In this document: positions 1 through 7,127 of the stretch, piece after piece
Position numbering within the stretch: the stretch's first letter is position 1
Layout: each line of letters starts with the position of its first letter
Origin: Chlorobiales bacterium
GTDB lineage: Bacteria > Bacteroidota > Chlorobiia > Chlorobiales > Chlorobiaceae
DNA length: 15,721 nt
Assembly: GCA_022360415.1 (NCBI GenBank)
Contig: JAKSDB010000108.1
Location: forward strand, 1-15,721
Direction: 5' to 3'
Program-made: the position numbers and the translations under genes
Notes under the pieces: generated by a model
The model's input: only the letters and a program-made list of their open reading frames with translations
Told to the model about the DNA's origin: nothing
Databases searched by the model: none

Positions 1-27
1 GGGCATAATCTGGAACGTTCAATGTAA
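1..27 (+). CDS. Possible 3' end of an upstream gene (partial)
   Basis: Frame 1 from the left edge is open for eight codons (GHNLERSM) and ends in TAA at 25-27, two bases before the ATG of the next gene. That close spacing is what an operon junction would look like. The stretch is far too short to identify, and an open run of eight codons is easily due to chance. No function can be given. Confidence 0.25.
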   Translation, partial: GHNLERSM

Positions 28-29
28 GG

Positions 30-461
30 ATGCAGTTACGACGTCGCCAATTCGAGATAATACAGGAACATGCTTTGAGGGATATACCCTATGAATGTTG
101 CGGTCTTCTTGCGGGGGTACGGCAACCGACTCATAAAGGAGAGTATGAAAACGTCGTGTATGAGATTGCGCCGTGTGCAAATGTACTGTATAGCGGCAGA
201 GAGCATGGGTTTGAGATTTCCTTTTCCGAATACATCGATATTGAAAGGGAGGCGGCAAGTCTCGGGTTCGAGATTGTCGGCTCGTATCATTCCCACATTG
301 ACTTGGCGGCCGTTCCTTCAAACAGCGATATCGACTTTGCCAGACCGGGACATTCCATGATCATCATTTCGATAGAGAATATGCAGCCTTCGTCCGTTAC
401 TTCTTGGTATCGCCGGGATGAAGGGGGATTTCACCAGGAGGCTATCAGGATAGTGGAATAA
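30..461 (+). CDS. JAMM/Mov34 (M67 family) metalloprotease, single domain
   Basis: A 143-residue protein that is essentially one JAB/JAMM domain. The full zinc signature is visible: Glu22 (YECCG), then His87-Ser-His89, seven residues, Ser97, two residues, Asp100, which fits E...HxHx7SxxD exactly. Small bacterial and archaeal JAMM proteins of this kind cut after a C-terminal Gly-Gly of ubiquitin-like sulfur carriers or remove an amino acid from them (M. tuberculosis Mec acting on CysO is the characterised case). No carrier or E1-like gene is visible here, though one could lie left of the window. The ATG at 30 follows 'taagg' with almost no spacing, so the ribosome site is weak and coupling to an upstream gene is possible. 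There is no signal peptide or membrane segment, so it is probably cytosolic. Catalytic family is certain; substrate is inference. Confidence 0.85.
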   Translation: MQLRRRQFEIIQEHALRDIPYECCGLLAGVRQPTHKGEYENVVYEIAPCANVLYSGREHGFEISFSEYIDIEREAASLGFEIVGSYHSHIDLAAVPSNSDIDFARPGHSMIIISIENMQPSSVTSWYRRDEGGFHQEAIRIVE

Positions 462-548
462 GTGGTGTTACCGGGTAGCGGGAAGGAAAGGGCTGGAAGA
501 AAGAGTTCGAAAGCTGGAGGTTTGGAACTGTTGATTTGTGAGACTGTA

Positions 549-571
549 GGGGCACATCCATGTATGCGCCC
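549..571. repeat. Imperfect 23-bp palindrome in the carB leader
   Basis: The segment begins GGGGCACAT and ends ATGCGCCC. It forms an 8-bp stem with one mismatch around the loop CCATGT. It resembles the short GGGGC...GCCCC palindromes that are scattered between genes in many bacteria. No second copy occurs in this window, so its status as a dispersed repeat is inference. Confidence 0.4.
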
Positions 572-597
572 GTAATGTGTCGAGGTTTGGTGGCAAA

Positions 598-623
598 AAG
601 GCATGAGGCAGATGGAATGCCTT
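598..623. other. Small inverted repeat between the M67 gene and carB
   Basis: Arms AAGGCAT (598-604) and ATGCCTT (617-623) surround a 12-base loop. Read leftward the hairpin is followed by five T, like a weak terminator, but no leftward gene ends here. Read rightward it is followed by TTGTTTG, a poor terminator. It may contribute to ending the M67 transcript or may be chance. Confidence 0.25.
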
Positions 624-639
624 GTTTGATAAGGATTAT

Positions 640-663
640 AGGGTGATTTTTGTACATTACCCT
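640..663 (+). promoter_or_regulatory. Hairpin just upstream of carB (possible leader or operator element)
   Basis: AGGGTGAT (640-647) pairs with ATTACCCT (656-663), eight pairs with one G-U wobble, closing an eight-base loop. It lies 35 bp before the GTG start of carB. There is no T-run after it, so it does not look like an intrinsic terminator. It could be an operator or a leader structure; no arginine or pyrimidine operator consensus was recognised. The start codon itself has only an A/G-rich stretch before it rather than a clear Shine-Dalgarno. Confidence 0.25.
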
Positions 664-698
664 CGTTATCGTTAGAAAAGCATAAAACGAAAAGAAAA

Positions 699-2186
699 GT
701 GCCAAAACGGGAAGATATCAAATCGATTCTGGTTATAGGTGCTGGCCCGATTGTGATCGGCCAGGCATGTGAATTTGATTACTCTGGAACCCAGGCCTGC
801 AAGGTGCTCAAGGATGAAGGTTACAGGGTTATTCTGGTGAACAGCAACCCGGCTACCATCATGACCGATATCGAGTTCGCCGACAGCACCTACATTGAAC
901 CGATAACCCCTGAATATGTCCGGAAAATCATAGAGAAAGAAAAACCCGATGCCCTGTTGCCTACCATGGGAGGGCAGACGGCTCTGAACACTGCGGTCAG
1001 CCTTGCTGAAAGCGGCGTGCTCGAACGTAACGGTGTGGAGCTTATCGGAGCTAAGCTGAGGGCGATAAGAAAGGCAGAGAACAGGGAATTTTTCAGCGAC
1101 GCCATGAAGAAGCTGGGCCTGGAGATGGCCAAGGGCTTTTTTGTGCGTAACGAGAAAGAGGCGAAGGAGGCTCTGGAAGAGATCGGGTTGCCGATGGTCA
1201 TACGTCCTTCATTTACTCTCGGAGGTACCGGCGGGGGTTTTGCCGAAACCAAAGCAGATTATTACGATGCGGTCAGGCGTGGAATTGCGGAAAGTCCTAT
1301 CGGGGAAGTGCTTGTCGAAGAGTGCCTGATAGGCTGGAAGGAGTTCGAGCTTGAAGTGATCCGCGACCTCGCAGACAACGTCATTATTGTCTGTTCTATA
1401 GAAAATGTTGACCCCATGGGGGTTCATACCGGAGACAGCATTACGGTTGCCCCTGTACAGACATTGTCTGACAGGCAGTACCAGATGCTGAGGGATGCCT
1501 CGATAAAGATTATCCGTGAGATCGGGGTCGAAACAGGAGGCAGCAACATTCAGTTTGCCATCAACCCTGAAAACGGACGGGTGGTCGTTATTGAAATGAA
1601 CCCGAGAGTTTCCCGGAGCTCGGCGCTCGCTTCGAAAGCTACAGGGTTCCCGATAGCCAAGGTTGCGGCCAAATTGGCGGTCGGTTATACACTCGACGAG
1701 ATCCAGAACGATATCACCAAATCAACCCCGGCAAGTTTCGAACCGGCCATTGATTACTGTGTTGTCAAAGTTCCCAGATGGGATTTCGAGAAGTTCAAGA
1801 ACGTCGATTCCAGGCTCGGGGTGCAGATGAAGTCGGTCGGCGAGGTCATGGCTTTCGGCCGGAATTTCCGTGAAGCACTTCAGAAATCGTTACGAGGCCT
1901 TGAAATCGGCCGAGCGGGCCTGGGGTGTGACGGAAAAGATATCATGAACGTTGTTGGTATGACGCAGCAGCAGCGAAAATTTGCCAAGGAAGACCTGCTG
2001 GAAAAAATCAAGATTCCCAAAGCCGACAGGATGTTCTATCTGCGTTATGCTTTTCAGGCAGGCGCAACGGTTGAGGAGGTCTACCAGTCTACAGGTATCG
2101 ACCCCTGGTTCCTGGACAACATTCGCCAGATCGTTGATTTCGAGGGTGAACTGAGAAACATTGCCGACGGTTCCGCCTCTTCATGA
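699..2186 (+). CDS. carB: Carbamoyl-phosphate synthase large chain, N-terminal half (split CarB, 'medium subunit')
   Basis: A 495-residue protein matching residues 1 to about 495 of the roughly 1070-residue CarB. This half makes carboxyphosphate from bicarbonate and ATP for arginine and pyrimidine synthesis. Numbering runs in step with E. coli: Arg129, Arg169 followed by the glycine-rich loop at 175-180, Glu215, Gln285, Glu299, Asn301 and Arg303 (EMNPRVSRSS) are all present. The C-terminal part enters the oligomerisation domain (DPWFLDNI) and then stops, so the carbamate-phosphorylating half and the MGS-like regulatory domain must be encoded elsewhere. Split CarB is known in Methanocaldococcus, Aquifex and Chlorobi, so this is not decay; the end is clean and no remnant of the second half follows. 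The GTG start at 699 is chosen because MPKREDIKSILVIGAGP is the standard CarB beginning. Its stop overlaps the trpC start (ATGA). Confidence 0.95.
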   Translation: MPKREDIKSILVIGAGPIVIGQACEFDYSGTQACKVLKDEGYRVILVNSNPATIMTDIEFADSTYIEPITPEYVRKIIEKEKPDALLPTMGGQTALNTAVSLAESGVLERNGVELIGAKLRAIRKAENREFFSDAMKKLGLEMAKGFFVRNEKEAKEALEEIGLPMVIRPSFTLGGTGGGFAETKADYYDAVRRGIAESPIGEVLVEECLIGWKEFELEVIRDLADNVIIVCSIENVDPMGVHTGDSITVAPVQTLSDRQYQMLRDASIKIIREIGVETGGSNIQFAINPENGRVVVIEMNPRVSRSSALASKATGFPIAKVAAKLAVGYTLDEIQNDITKSTPASFEPAIDYCVVKVPRWDFEKFKNVDSRLGVQMKSVGEVMAFGRNFREALQKSLRGLEIGRAGLGCDGKDIMNVVGMTQQQRKFAKEDLLEKIKIPKADRMFYLRYAFQAGATVEEVYQSTGIDPWFLDNIRQIVDFEGELRNIADGSASS

Positions 2187-2959
2187 GTACCTACCTTACA
2201 AAAATACTTGATTACAAAAAGGGCGAGGTCGAAGTTTTAAAAAAGCAACGGCCCTCTGCCCGTTACCGGCAACTGGAAGGTGAATTATCCCCTGCACGGG
2301 GATTCAGGGCCTCGCTGCAAAACGATCAGGAGATCATTCGACTGATTGCCGAGGTGAAAAAAGCATCGCCTTCAAAGGGGGTCATGGTTGAAGATTTTCA
2401 GCCTCTCGAGATGGCAGGTCGATACGCCGGGATCGGTGCCTCGGCTTTTTCGGTTCTTACTGACCGGAATTTTTTTCAGGGTGCGAACGAGCATCTCCAG
2501 CAGGTCAGCGGAGCGTTTGATCTTCCCGTTCTGCGTAAGGATTTCATTGTCGACGAATCTCAGATTTACGAAGCGCGGCTGATCGGGGCCGATGCGGTCC
2601 TGCTTATTGTGGCGGCACTCGACGGTGAAAAGCTCAGGGATTTCATTCAGCTTGCCGAGGGTATAGGTCTCGATGTCCTTGTAGAGGTGCATGATGGCGA
2701 GGAACTCGATTGTGCTATCGAAGCCGGATCAACCATTGTCGGAGTCAACAACCGCAACCTGAAGGATTTCACGATTTCACTTGAAACGTCGCTTCGGCTC
2801 AGGCCGTTCATACCGCAGGGCGTGGTTTCTGTTTCGGAAAGCGGTCTCAAGCGGGCGTCGGACGTAGCCATGATGCAGGAGGCATTGTTTGATGCCGTTC
2901 TGATCGGTGAAGGTCTGCTTGGCTCCGAGCTCCAGCGGTTTACCTGGAAGCGGATTTGA
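2183..2959 (+). CDS. trpC: Indole-3-glycerol phosphate synthase
   Basis: A 258-residue single-domain IGPS of normal length. It closes the indole ring from CdRP in tryptophan synthesis and is a cytosolic TIM barrel. Visible signatures are AEVKKASPSKG (Glu57, Lys59), VLTDRNFFQG at 91-100, LRKDFIVDESQI with the catalytic Lys119, VEVHDGEE (Glu168), GVNNRNL (Asn189) and SESGL (Glu219-Ser220), in the family's order and spacing. The ATG overlaps the carB stop by 4 bp and has no Shine-Dalgarno of its own, so translation is probably coupled to carB. No other trp gene is next to it. Its last 20 bp overlap the end of rpe on the opposite strand. Confidence 0.96.
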   Translation: MSTYLTKILDYKKGEVEVLKKQRPSARYRQLEGELSPARGFRASLQNDQEIIRLIAEVKKASPSKGVMVEDFQPLEMAGRYAGIGASAFSVLTDRNFFQGANEHLQQVSGAFDLPVLRKDFIVDESQIYEARLIGADAVLLIVAALDGEKLRDFIQLAEGIGLDVLVEVHDGEELDCAIEAGSTIVGVNNRNLKDFTISLETSLRLRPFIPQGVVSVSESGLKRASDVAMMQEALFDAVLIGEGLLGSELQRFTWKRI

Positions 2960-3605
2960 TCGCCGCCGCTGCCTCGGCGGGGTTCTGCGCCTTGAAGAAA
3001 GCCGTTCCTGCAATCAGGGCATCTGCACCGGCAGAAACCAGGTCCTGCGCGTTATTTACCGTCACTCCCCCGTCAACCGCGATAATCATTTCAGGATTGA
3101 GCCTGTTTCGCATTGCGTGAAGCTGTTCTACCTTGCCCAGAGAGGACGGGATGAACTTCTGTCCCCCGAATCCCGGGTTCACCGACATAAGCAGAACAAG
3201 GTCGAGATCCGGCAGAATCGATTCAAGCGTCGAAACCGGCGTTGCCGGGTTGATCGATACTCCTGCTTTGGCGTCCAGGCTTTTAATGAGCTGGATACTT
3301 CTGTGAAGATGAGCGCAGGTTTCCTGGTGAACCGTTATCTGGTGGGAACCGGCAGCAATGAAGTCAGGGATATATGTATCGGGGTCGGATATCATCAGGT
3401 GTGTGTCGATGGTAAGGTTGGAGCACTCTGCGAGCGCTTTTACGATAAAAGGGCCGAAGGTTATGTTCGGTACGAAATGTCCGTCCATGACGTCACAATG
3501 GAGCCAGTCGGCGCCTGCCTTTTCGGCAATTTCAACAGATTCCGCGAGTTTAGTGAAGTTCGCTGAGAGAATGGACGGTGCAAGAAGTGTTGTTTTCTGC
3601 TGCAT
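2940..3605 (-). CDS. rpe: Ribulose-phosphate 3-epimerase
   Basis: A 221-residue TIM barrel that interconverts ribulose-5-phosphate and xylulose-5-phosphate in the pentose phosphate pathway. Metal and acid/base residues are present: His36 and Asp38 (HCDVMDGHFVPN), His69 (DTHLM) and Asp178 (AVDGGV), plus the phosphate loop VNPGFGGQKF at 142-151. The ATG at 3605 gives the standard MQQKTTLLAPSILSANF beginning. A reading 52 codons longer exists but would run back through the end of the OMP gene and has no family support. It is the last gene of the leftward run, 46 bp after the OMP gene, and has no clear Shine-Dalgarno. Its stop lies inside the convergent trpC. Confidence 0.96.
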   Translation of the reverse strand: MQQKTTLLAPSILSANFTKLAESVEIAEKAGADWLHCDVMDGHFVPNITFGPFIVKALAECSNLTIDTHLMISDPDTYIPDFIAAGSHQITVHQETCAHLHRSIQLIKSLDAKAGVSINPATPVSTLESILPDLDLVLLMSVNPGFGGQKFIPSSLGKVEQLHAMRNRLNPEMIIAVDGGVTVNNAQDLVSAGADALIAGTAFFKAQNPAEAAAAIKSASR

Positions 3606-3651
3606 GATGGTTATAGGGAATGGCTGATAAATGGTTACTGAAAAGTAGGTA

Positions 3652-5850
3652 CTAAAATGGTTCTCCAATTCCAAAATTGAATGTAAAATCACCAATATGC
3701 CAGTTGCTGAACTGCCAGGGATTGTCTTGTGAAGGGTCGTGAAGCTTATAGCCGAAATCAAAGCGGAATGGGCCTATCGGAGAACCGATACGCAAACCTA
3801 TTCCGGCATCCCACGCGAAATCCTTGTACAGAGATTCAAATGTAAGGGCATAAGGCCCCTTTCTGTCCCATATGTTTCCGACATCGGTGAACAATGCCAT
3901 ACCGGAAGGCTGACCGAAAAGTTTGAAAAAATTCAGGCGGTACTCGAGATTCGCTTCGATTTTTATATCCGCTCCCAGTGTTGCAGCAGCTTCGCTTTTG
4001 TTCCCTCCCGGCCCCAGGGTATTGAAGAGCCAGCCTCTCATACTGTTTGGCCCGCCGGCGTAAAAACGGCGGTCATCGGGTGTGGCGTCAGACTTGCCGT
4101 AAGGGGCCATTGCACCCAGGAAGATTCTTCCGGCAAGCTGCTGGCCTTCGGAAATATCGTTTGCAAAAGAAAACTGCCCGCTTGCTTTGAGAAACTGTGA
4201 ATAGGGAGTGCCGAATATCTGCGGTTCGTCTTCCGTGAATCCCGTATAGTTTTTTGTGTCGATGTATGCATCAATAAGATAGACAAGGCCGCCGACTTCT
4301 TCGAGGCTCAGGTTCCAGGTGTAGGTTGTCCTTCGCAGGGGATCGTTCTGGTTTGAATGGTAATACTGAAGCCTGAAGGTCTGGTTGAGATTGGTCTGCA
4401 GAAGGCTGTCCAGGCTGTTGTCGACAGCAATGGCGTCGGAAGGATCGACCCCGATGTTCTCGGCCAGGTCGGTTTTAAACAGTTCTTTAAAGCCGTCAAG
4501 CGAGTCTTTCTTGACCAGCTCCAGCTCGAAGAAATCGAAGTTCAGTCTGGATTTGGAGGAGAGCTGCGCATTATAGCTCAGCCGAACGAGACCTTTCTGG
4601 TTGTCAAGCAGGATAGGCAGGCGGGAACGGGAATACTCGAGAGCTCCGGCATAGACGTTTCCGGGATTTTTCTGTGCAGGTTTAAGAATATTGGCCGAAA
4701 GCCCGAATTCATAGGGCCGGTACTTTGTATAAAGGCTTTCGTCGATATTTTTCAGCAGATCATTGGAATTGCTGATCTGCATACCGAAATCGGTTTTGAA
4801 CTTCAGATTTTCAGCGCCGCCGAGCAGATTTTTGTTCTCGTACTTTGCTGAGGCACCAGCGAAAAAGTCTCCATAACGGTTGTCGAAATAAAGTTTTGGT
4901 TCAATAAGGTGTTTCGGTTTGGGTTCAAGGTGGATCGATGTATACAGTGCACCTTCTCTCACCGAGTCCTTTCGGGCAAACACGGAGGAGAAAATATTTG
5001 TAGAACCGAAATTCTGCAAGGTTTTTCTTTGCAGGGACTCATTTGTGATGTCTCCAGAGCGATAGGCGATATAATTCGTTATAAGCTCGGGCGAAATGTT
5101 CTGCTCGCCGTATACCGTAATATTGATATTATCCTTACGGATGACTTTCGGCGTCCGCAGAGCCTTGCGGTCCCTTGTAACAGGATCGTGGACGAAGACT
5201 TCGACAGGGCCATAGAGAAGCAACCGGGGGAGCGCGATGTTTACCTGCAAACCTGCGAGCAGGCCGGTGGTATCGACCTGAATACGGACACTGTCTTCAT
5301 GCAGGAACGCGTAGCCGTAATCCCTGAAAAAATTCACTGTCCGGTTTCTTTCCTCTATGAGGTTATCGACCGTGAAAACCGAATCCTGTTTGAGACGGCT
5401 TCCTTTCAGATATTTTTCTTTCAGAGAAGGAGAGATGCTGTCGAGCCCTTTATGCCTGATTGCATCAATACGTGCCGGAGCGTTTTCCCTGATGATAATG
5501 TCCAGGTCAATCCTGTTTTTTCTGTCTGGACTTTTGATGGTTGCGTCAATAACCGCGTCGAAAAAACCTTTGAAGGTATAAAGCTTTTTTATCAGTGCCA
5601 GGTCCCGGGAAAATAATTCCCGGTTGAAAGGTTCTTTTTTCGACGTGGAAATGACCTCCAGGATTTCTTCCCTGGTGAGAGCTTTGTTCCCGGTTATCGA
5701 TATTGATTTGACAGCAACCTGCCCGGCAGATTCATCCTTTTTCTGGGCTATGCACGAATGGGACGGAACGGACAGGATGAGAAATATCAGGATCAGAAAG
5801 GCTGAGCATAGCCGGAAGGTATTCGTATGTAAAAAAAAAGCACGTACCGT
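3652..5850 (-). CDS. BamA/TamA-like outer-membrane protein (Omp85 superfamily) with non-canonical start
   Basis: The continuous frame from the upstream TAG gives about 732 residues. In order there is a hydrophobic signal-like stretch (residues 11-36, FRLCSAFLILIFLIL then SVPSHSCIAQ), POTRA-like repeats over roughly 45-270 (VKSISITGNKALTREEI, INITVYGEQNISPELI), then a 16-strand-type barrel with the Omp85 loop-6 motif (YAGGPNSMRGWLFNTLGPG) and a terminal Phe. Such proteins insert or assemble outer-membrane proteins; BamA versus TamA/TamL is not settled. The frame contains no ATG, GTG or TTG until the GTG at 5337, which would cut off the signal and about 170 residues. I place the start at ACG 5850 because it sits 6 bases after AGGAG. 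The alternative is GTG at 5843 with one extra T in the nine-T run (plus-strand 5831-5839). Cysteine at the signal end is not in a good lipobox. Function is confident; the start is not. Confidence 0.72.
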   Translation of the reverse strand, partial: TVRAFFLHTNTFRLCSAFLILIFLILSVPSHSCIAQKKDESAGQVAVKSISITGNKALTREEILEVISTSKKEPFNRELFSRDLALIKKLYTFKGFFDAVIDATIKSPDRKNRIDLDIIIRENAPARIDAIRHKGLDSISPSLKEKYLKGSRLKQDSVFTVDNLIEERNRTVNFFRDYGYAFLHEDSVRIQVDTTGLLAGLQVNIALPRLLLYGPVEVFVHDPVTRDRKALRTPKVIRKDNINITVYGEQNISPELITNYIAYRSGDITNESLQRKTLQNFGSTNIFSSVFARKDSVREGALYTSIHLEPKPKHLIEPKLYFDNRYGDFFAGASAKYENKNLLGGAENLKFKTDFGMQISNSNDLLKNIDESLYTKYRPYEFGLSANILKPAQKNPGNVYAGALEYSRSRLPILLDNQKGLVRLSYNAQLSSKSRLNFDFFELELVKKDSLDGFKELFKTDLAENIGVDPSDAIAVDNSLDSLLQTNLNQTFRLQYYHSNQNDPLRRTTYTWNLSLEEVGGLVYLIDAYIDTKNYTGFTEDEPQIFGTPYSQFLKASGQFSFANDISEGQQLAGRIFLGAMAPYGKSDATPDDRRFYAGGPNSMRGWLFNTLGPGGNKSEAAATLGADIKIEANLEYRLNFFKLFGQPSGMALFTDVGNIWDRKGPYALTFESLYKDFAWDAGIGLRIGSPIGPFRFDFGYKLHDPSQDNPWQFSNWHIGDFTFNFGIGEPF

Positions 5851-5856
5851 GTCGAT

Positions 5857-5861
5857 CTCCT
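5857..5861 (-). promoter_or_regulatory. Strong Shine-Dalgarno (AGGAG) overlapping the upstream stop codon
   Basis: On the minus strand AGGAG includes the last two bases of the DUF2795 stop (TAG). It stands 6 bases before ACG (5850) and 13 bases before an out-of-frame GTG (5843). A strong site with no standard start at the right distance is the basis for proposing an unusual or shifted start for the OMP gene. Confidence 0.6.
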
Positions 5862-6087
5862 AATTTATGGGCTCTTCATCACCGTAGCAGAAATCCTCGT
5901 CAGTAGGGTAGTCGGGCCAGATTTCTTCAAGACTTTCATACAGTTCGTCGCTTTCAGGCAGATCGGTCAGATTATCGATAACAGCCTGAGGGGCTCCTGT
6001 GCGATTCGCAAAATCGATCAGCTCTTCTTTTGTTGCAGGCCATGGTGCATCGGCAATATATCTTGCCAGGTCCAGGTTCCAGAACAT
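5860..6087 (-). CDS. Small acidic DUF2795-type protein
   Basis: A 75-residue, strongly acidic protein. Its core (PATKEELIDFANRTGAPQAV followed by IDNLTDLPE) is the DUF2795 pattern, as in short Chlorobi and Bacteroidetes proteins that begin with M-W-L-A-Y residues and end in an acidic tail. Its function is not known. It lacks a signal peptide and membrane segment, so it is probably cytosolic. It lies 24 bp after the M23 gene and its TAG is part of the Shine-Dalgarno of the OMP gene, whose frame is the same: nothing but this TAG separates the two reading frames. No convincing Shine-Dalgarno precedes its own ATG. Confidence 0.85.
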   Translation of the reverse strand: MFWNLDLARYIADAPWPATKEELIDFANRTGAPQAVIDNLTDLPESDELYESLEEIWPDYPTDEDFCYGDEEPIN

Positions 6088-6111
6088 ATGATATCGTGTA
6101 TTAATTCAGAA

Positions 6112-7035
6112 TTATGAGTTACGGGTGTTTTGTTTTGAGGCAGGTTTTGCTGTCAGGAAACTTTCAGGAGCGAGATTGTCAAAAAAGTAGGCGGAAGGAT
6201 TCAGTTTCCGATTGTTTTTGTGTATTTCATAGTGCAGATGCGGGCCTGTTGAAATACCGGTGTTGCCTGAAAGGGCTATGACATCACCGCGTGTTATTTT
6301 CTGGCCTTTTTTGACCAGTGATCTTGAAAGGTGGGCGTAAACTGTTTTGTAGCCGAAGCCGTGATCGATGACGATTTTTTTGCCGTAGCCGAAATTATAA
6401 CCGGAAAAAATGACGGTTCCGTTGCCTGGTGCGTAAACGCTTGTTCCCGTCGGAGCGGAGAAATCGATGCCGTCATGATGTATTCGACGTTTGTAGATGG
6501 GGTGGCGGCGAACACCGAACCCGCTGGTGATTCTGCCGTTTATCGGTTTCAGGGCAGGAATTGATGCGAAGAGCTTCTGGTTTTTGTCCCAGGTGTTCTG
6601 GATTTTTTTGTGGCTTTCCTTCTGCTGTTCGATTTTAAGACTGAGCTTGTCGATCTTTTTTTCGGTCAAGGCAAGAAGACTGGCCATTGACTCACTGCCG
6701 GCATAAAGCTTGGCGGTTCTGCTTCCGCCGGTTCCCATTTTCTTTTCTTCCTCGGATATGACCGGAAGGTTCACGGCGAGCCGTAGTTGATTGTCTGAAG
6801 CGGAAAGCGACTCGATCTCTTTTTCAAGCCGGAAAATCTGTTTCTGAAGTGAGAGGAGGGGATCGTTGCCGGACGGCTCGGCAGTATTGACGGGGCTGCT
6901 GTCCCTGAACGCAAACAGGGCTGCCACGGATACAATAGAAATAAGGAAAATACCTGCAACCAGGAGAGCGAGTGTGTGGAGCGGCATAAACCTGCCGTCT
7001 TCTGTAACATAGTAGAAGCTTTTCCTGGAAAACAT
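6112..7035 (-). CDS. Membrane-anchored M23 (LytM-type) peptidoglycan endopeptidase
   Basis: A 307-residue protein. A short cytosolic N-terminus is followed by one membrane helix (about 18-43), a coiled-coil region (about 58-85 and 120-150), and a C-terminal M23 domain (about 165-285). The zinc and catalytic residues are complete: His187 and Asp191 (HDGID), His235 (YAHLS) and His268 (GPHLHYE). It should therefore be an active enzyme that cuts peptide cross-links in peptidoglycan, not a degenerate LytM activator of the EnvC/NlpD kind. The layout (anchor, coiled coil, M23) matches envelope hydrolases that act at elongation or division sites. AGGAG (7040-7044) stands 4 bases before the ATG, the best ribosome site of the run, suggesting strong independent translation. 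It is 92 bp after polA. Confidence 0.93.
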   Translation of the reverse strand: MFSRKSFYYVTEDGRFMPLHTLALLVAGIFLISIVSVAALFAFRDSSPVNTAEPSGNDPLLSLQKQIFRLEKEIESLSASDNQLRLAVNLPVISEEEKKMGTGGSRTAKLYAGSESMASLLALTEKKIDKLSLKIEQQKESHKKIQNTWDKNQKLFASIPALKPINGRITSGFGVRRHPIYKRRIHHDGIDFSAPTGTSVYAPGNGTVIFSGYNFGYGKKIVIDHGFGYKTVYAHLSRSLVKKGQKITRGDVIALSGNTGISTGPHLHYEIHKNNRKLNPSAYFFDNLAPESFLTAKPASKQNTRNS

Positions 7036-7127
7036 GTGTCTCCTGTTCTTGGGATGTGCTGGGAATATCTCTCCGAATCTCGAAAATATAAAAAAAGTTT
7101 TTTGTTAGGCAATACTTCTCTCGGGTA

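Noticed and set aside
2907..3566. 219-codon open frame on the plus strand opposite rpe
   Set aside because: It is antisense to a complete, well-matched rpe; its translation is Arg/Cys-rich and resembles no family.
3606..3761. 52-codon N-terminal extension of rpe
   Set aside because: It overlaps the end of the OMP gene, is not seen at the start of epimerases, and the ATG at 3605 gives the standard start.
4909..5616. 235-codon open frame on the plus strand opposite the OMP gene
   Set aside because: Antisense shadow of the POTRA region, with no recognisable domain and no ribosome site.
7088..7103. A-run/T-run inverted repeat after polA, considered as a terminator
   Set aside because: The possible stem is A-T only apart from one pair and would not be stable enough to call.
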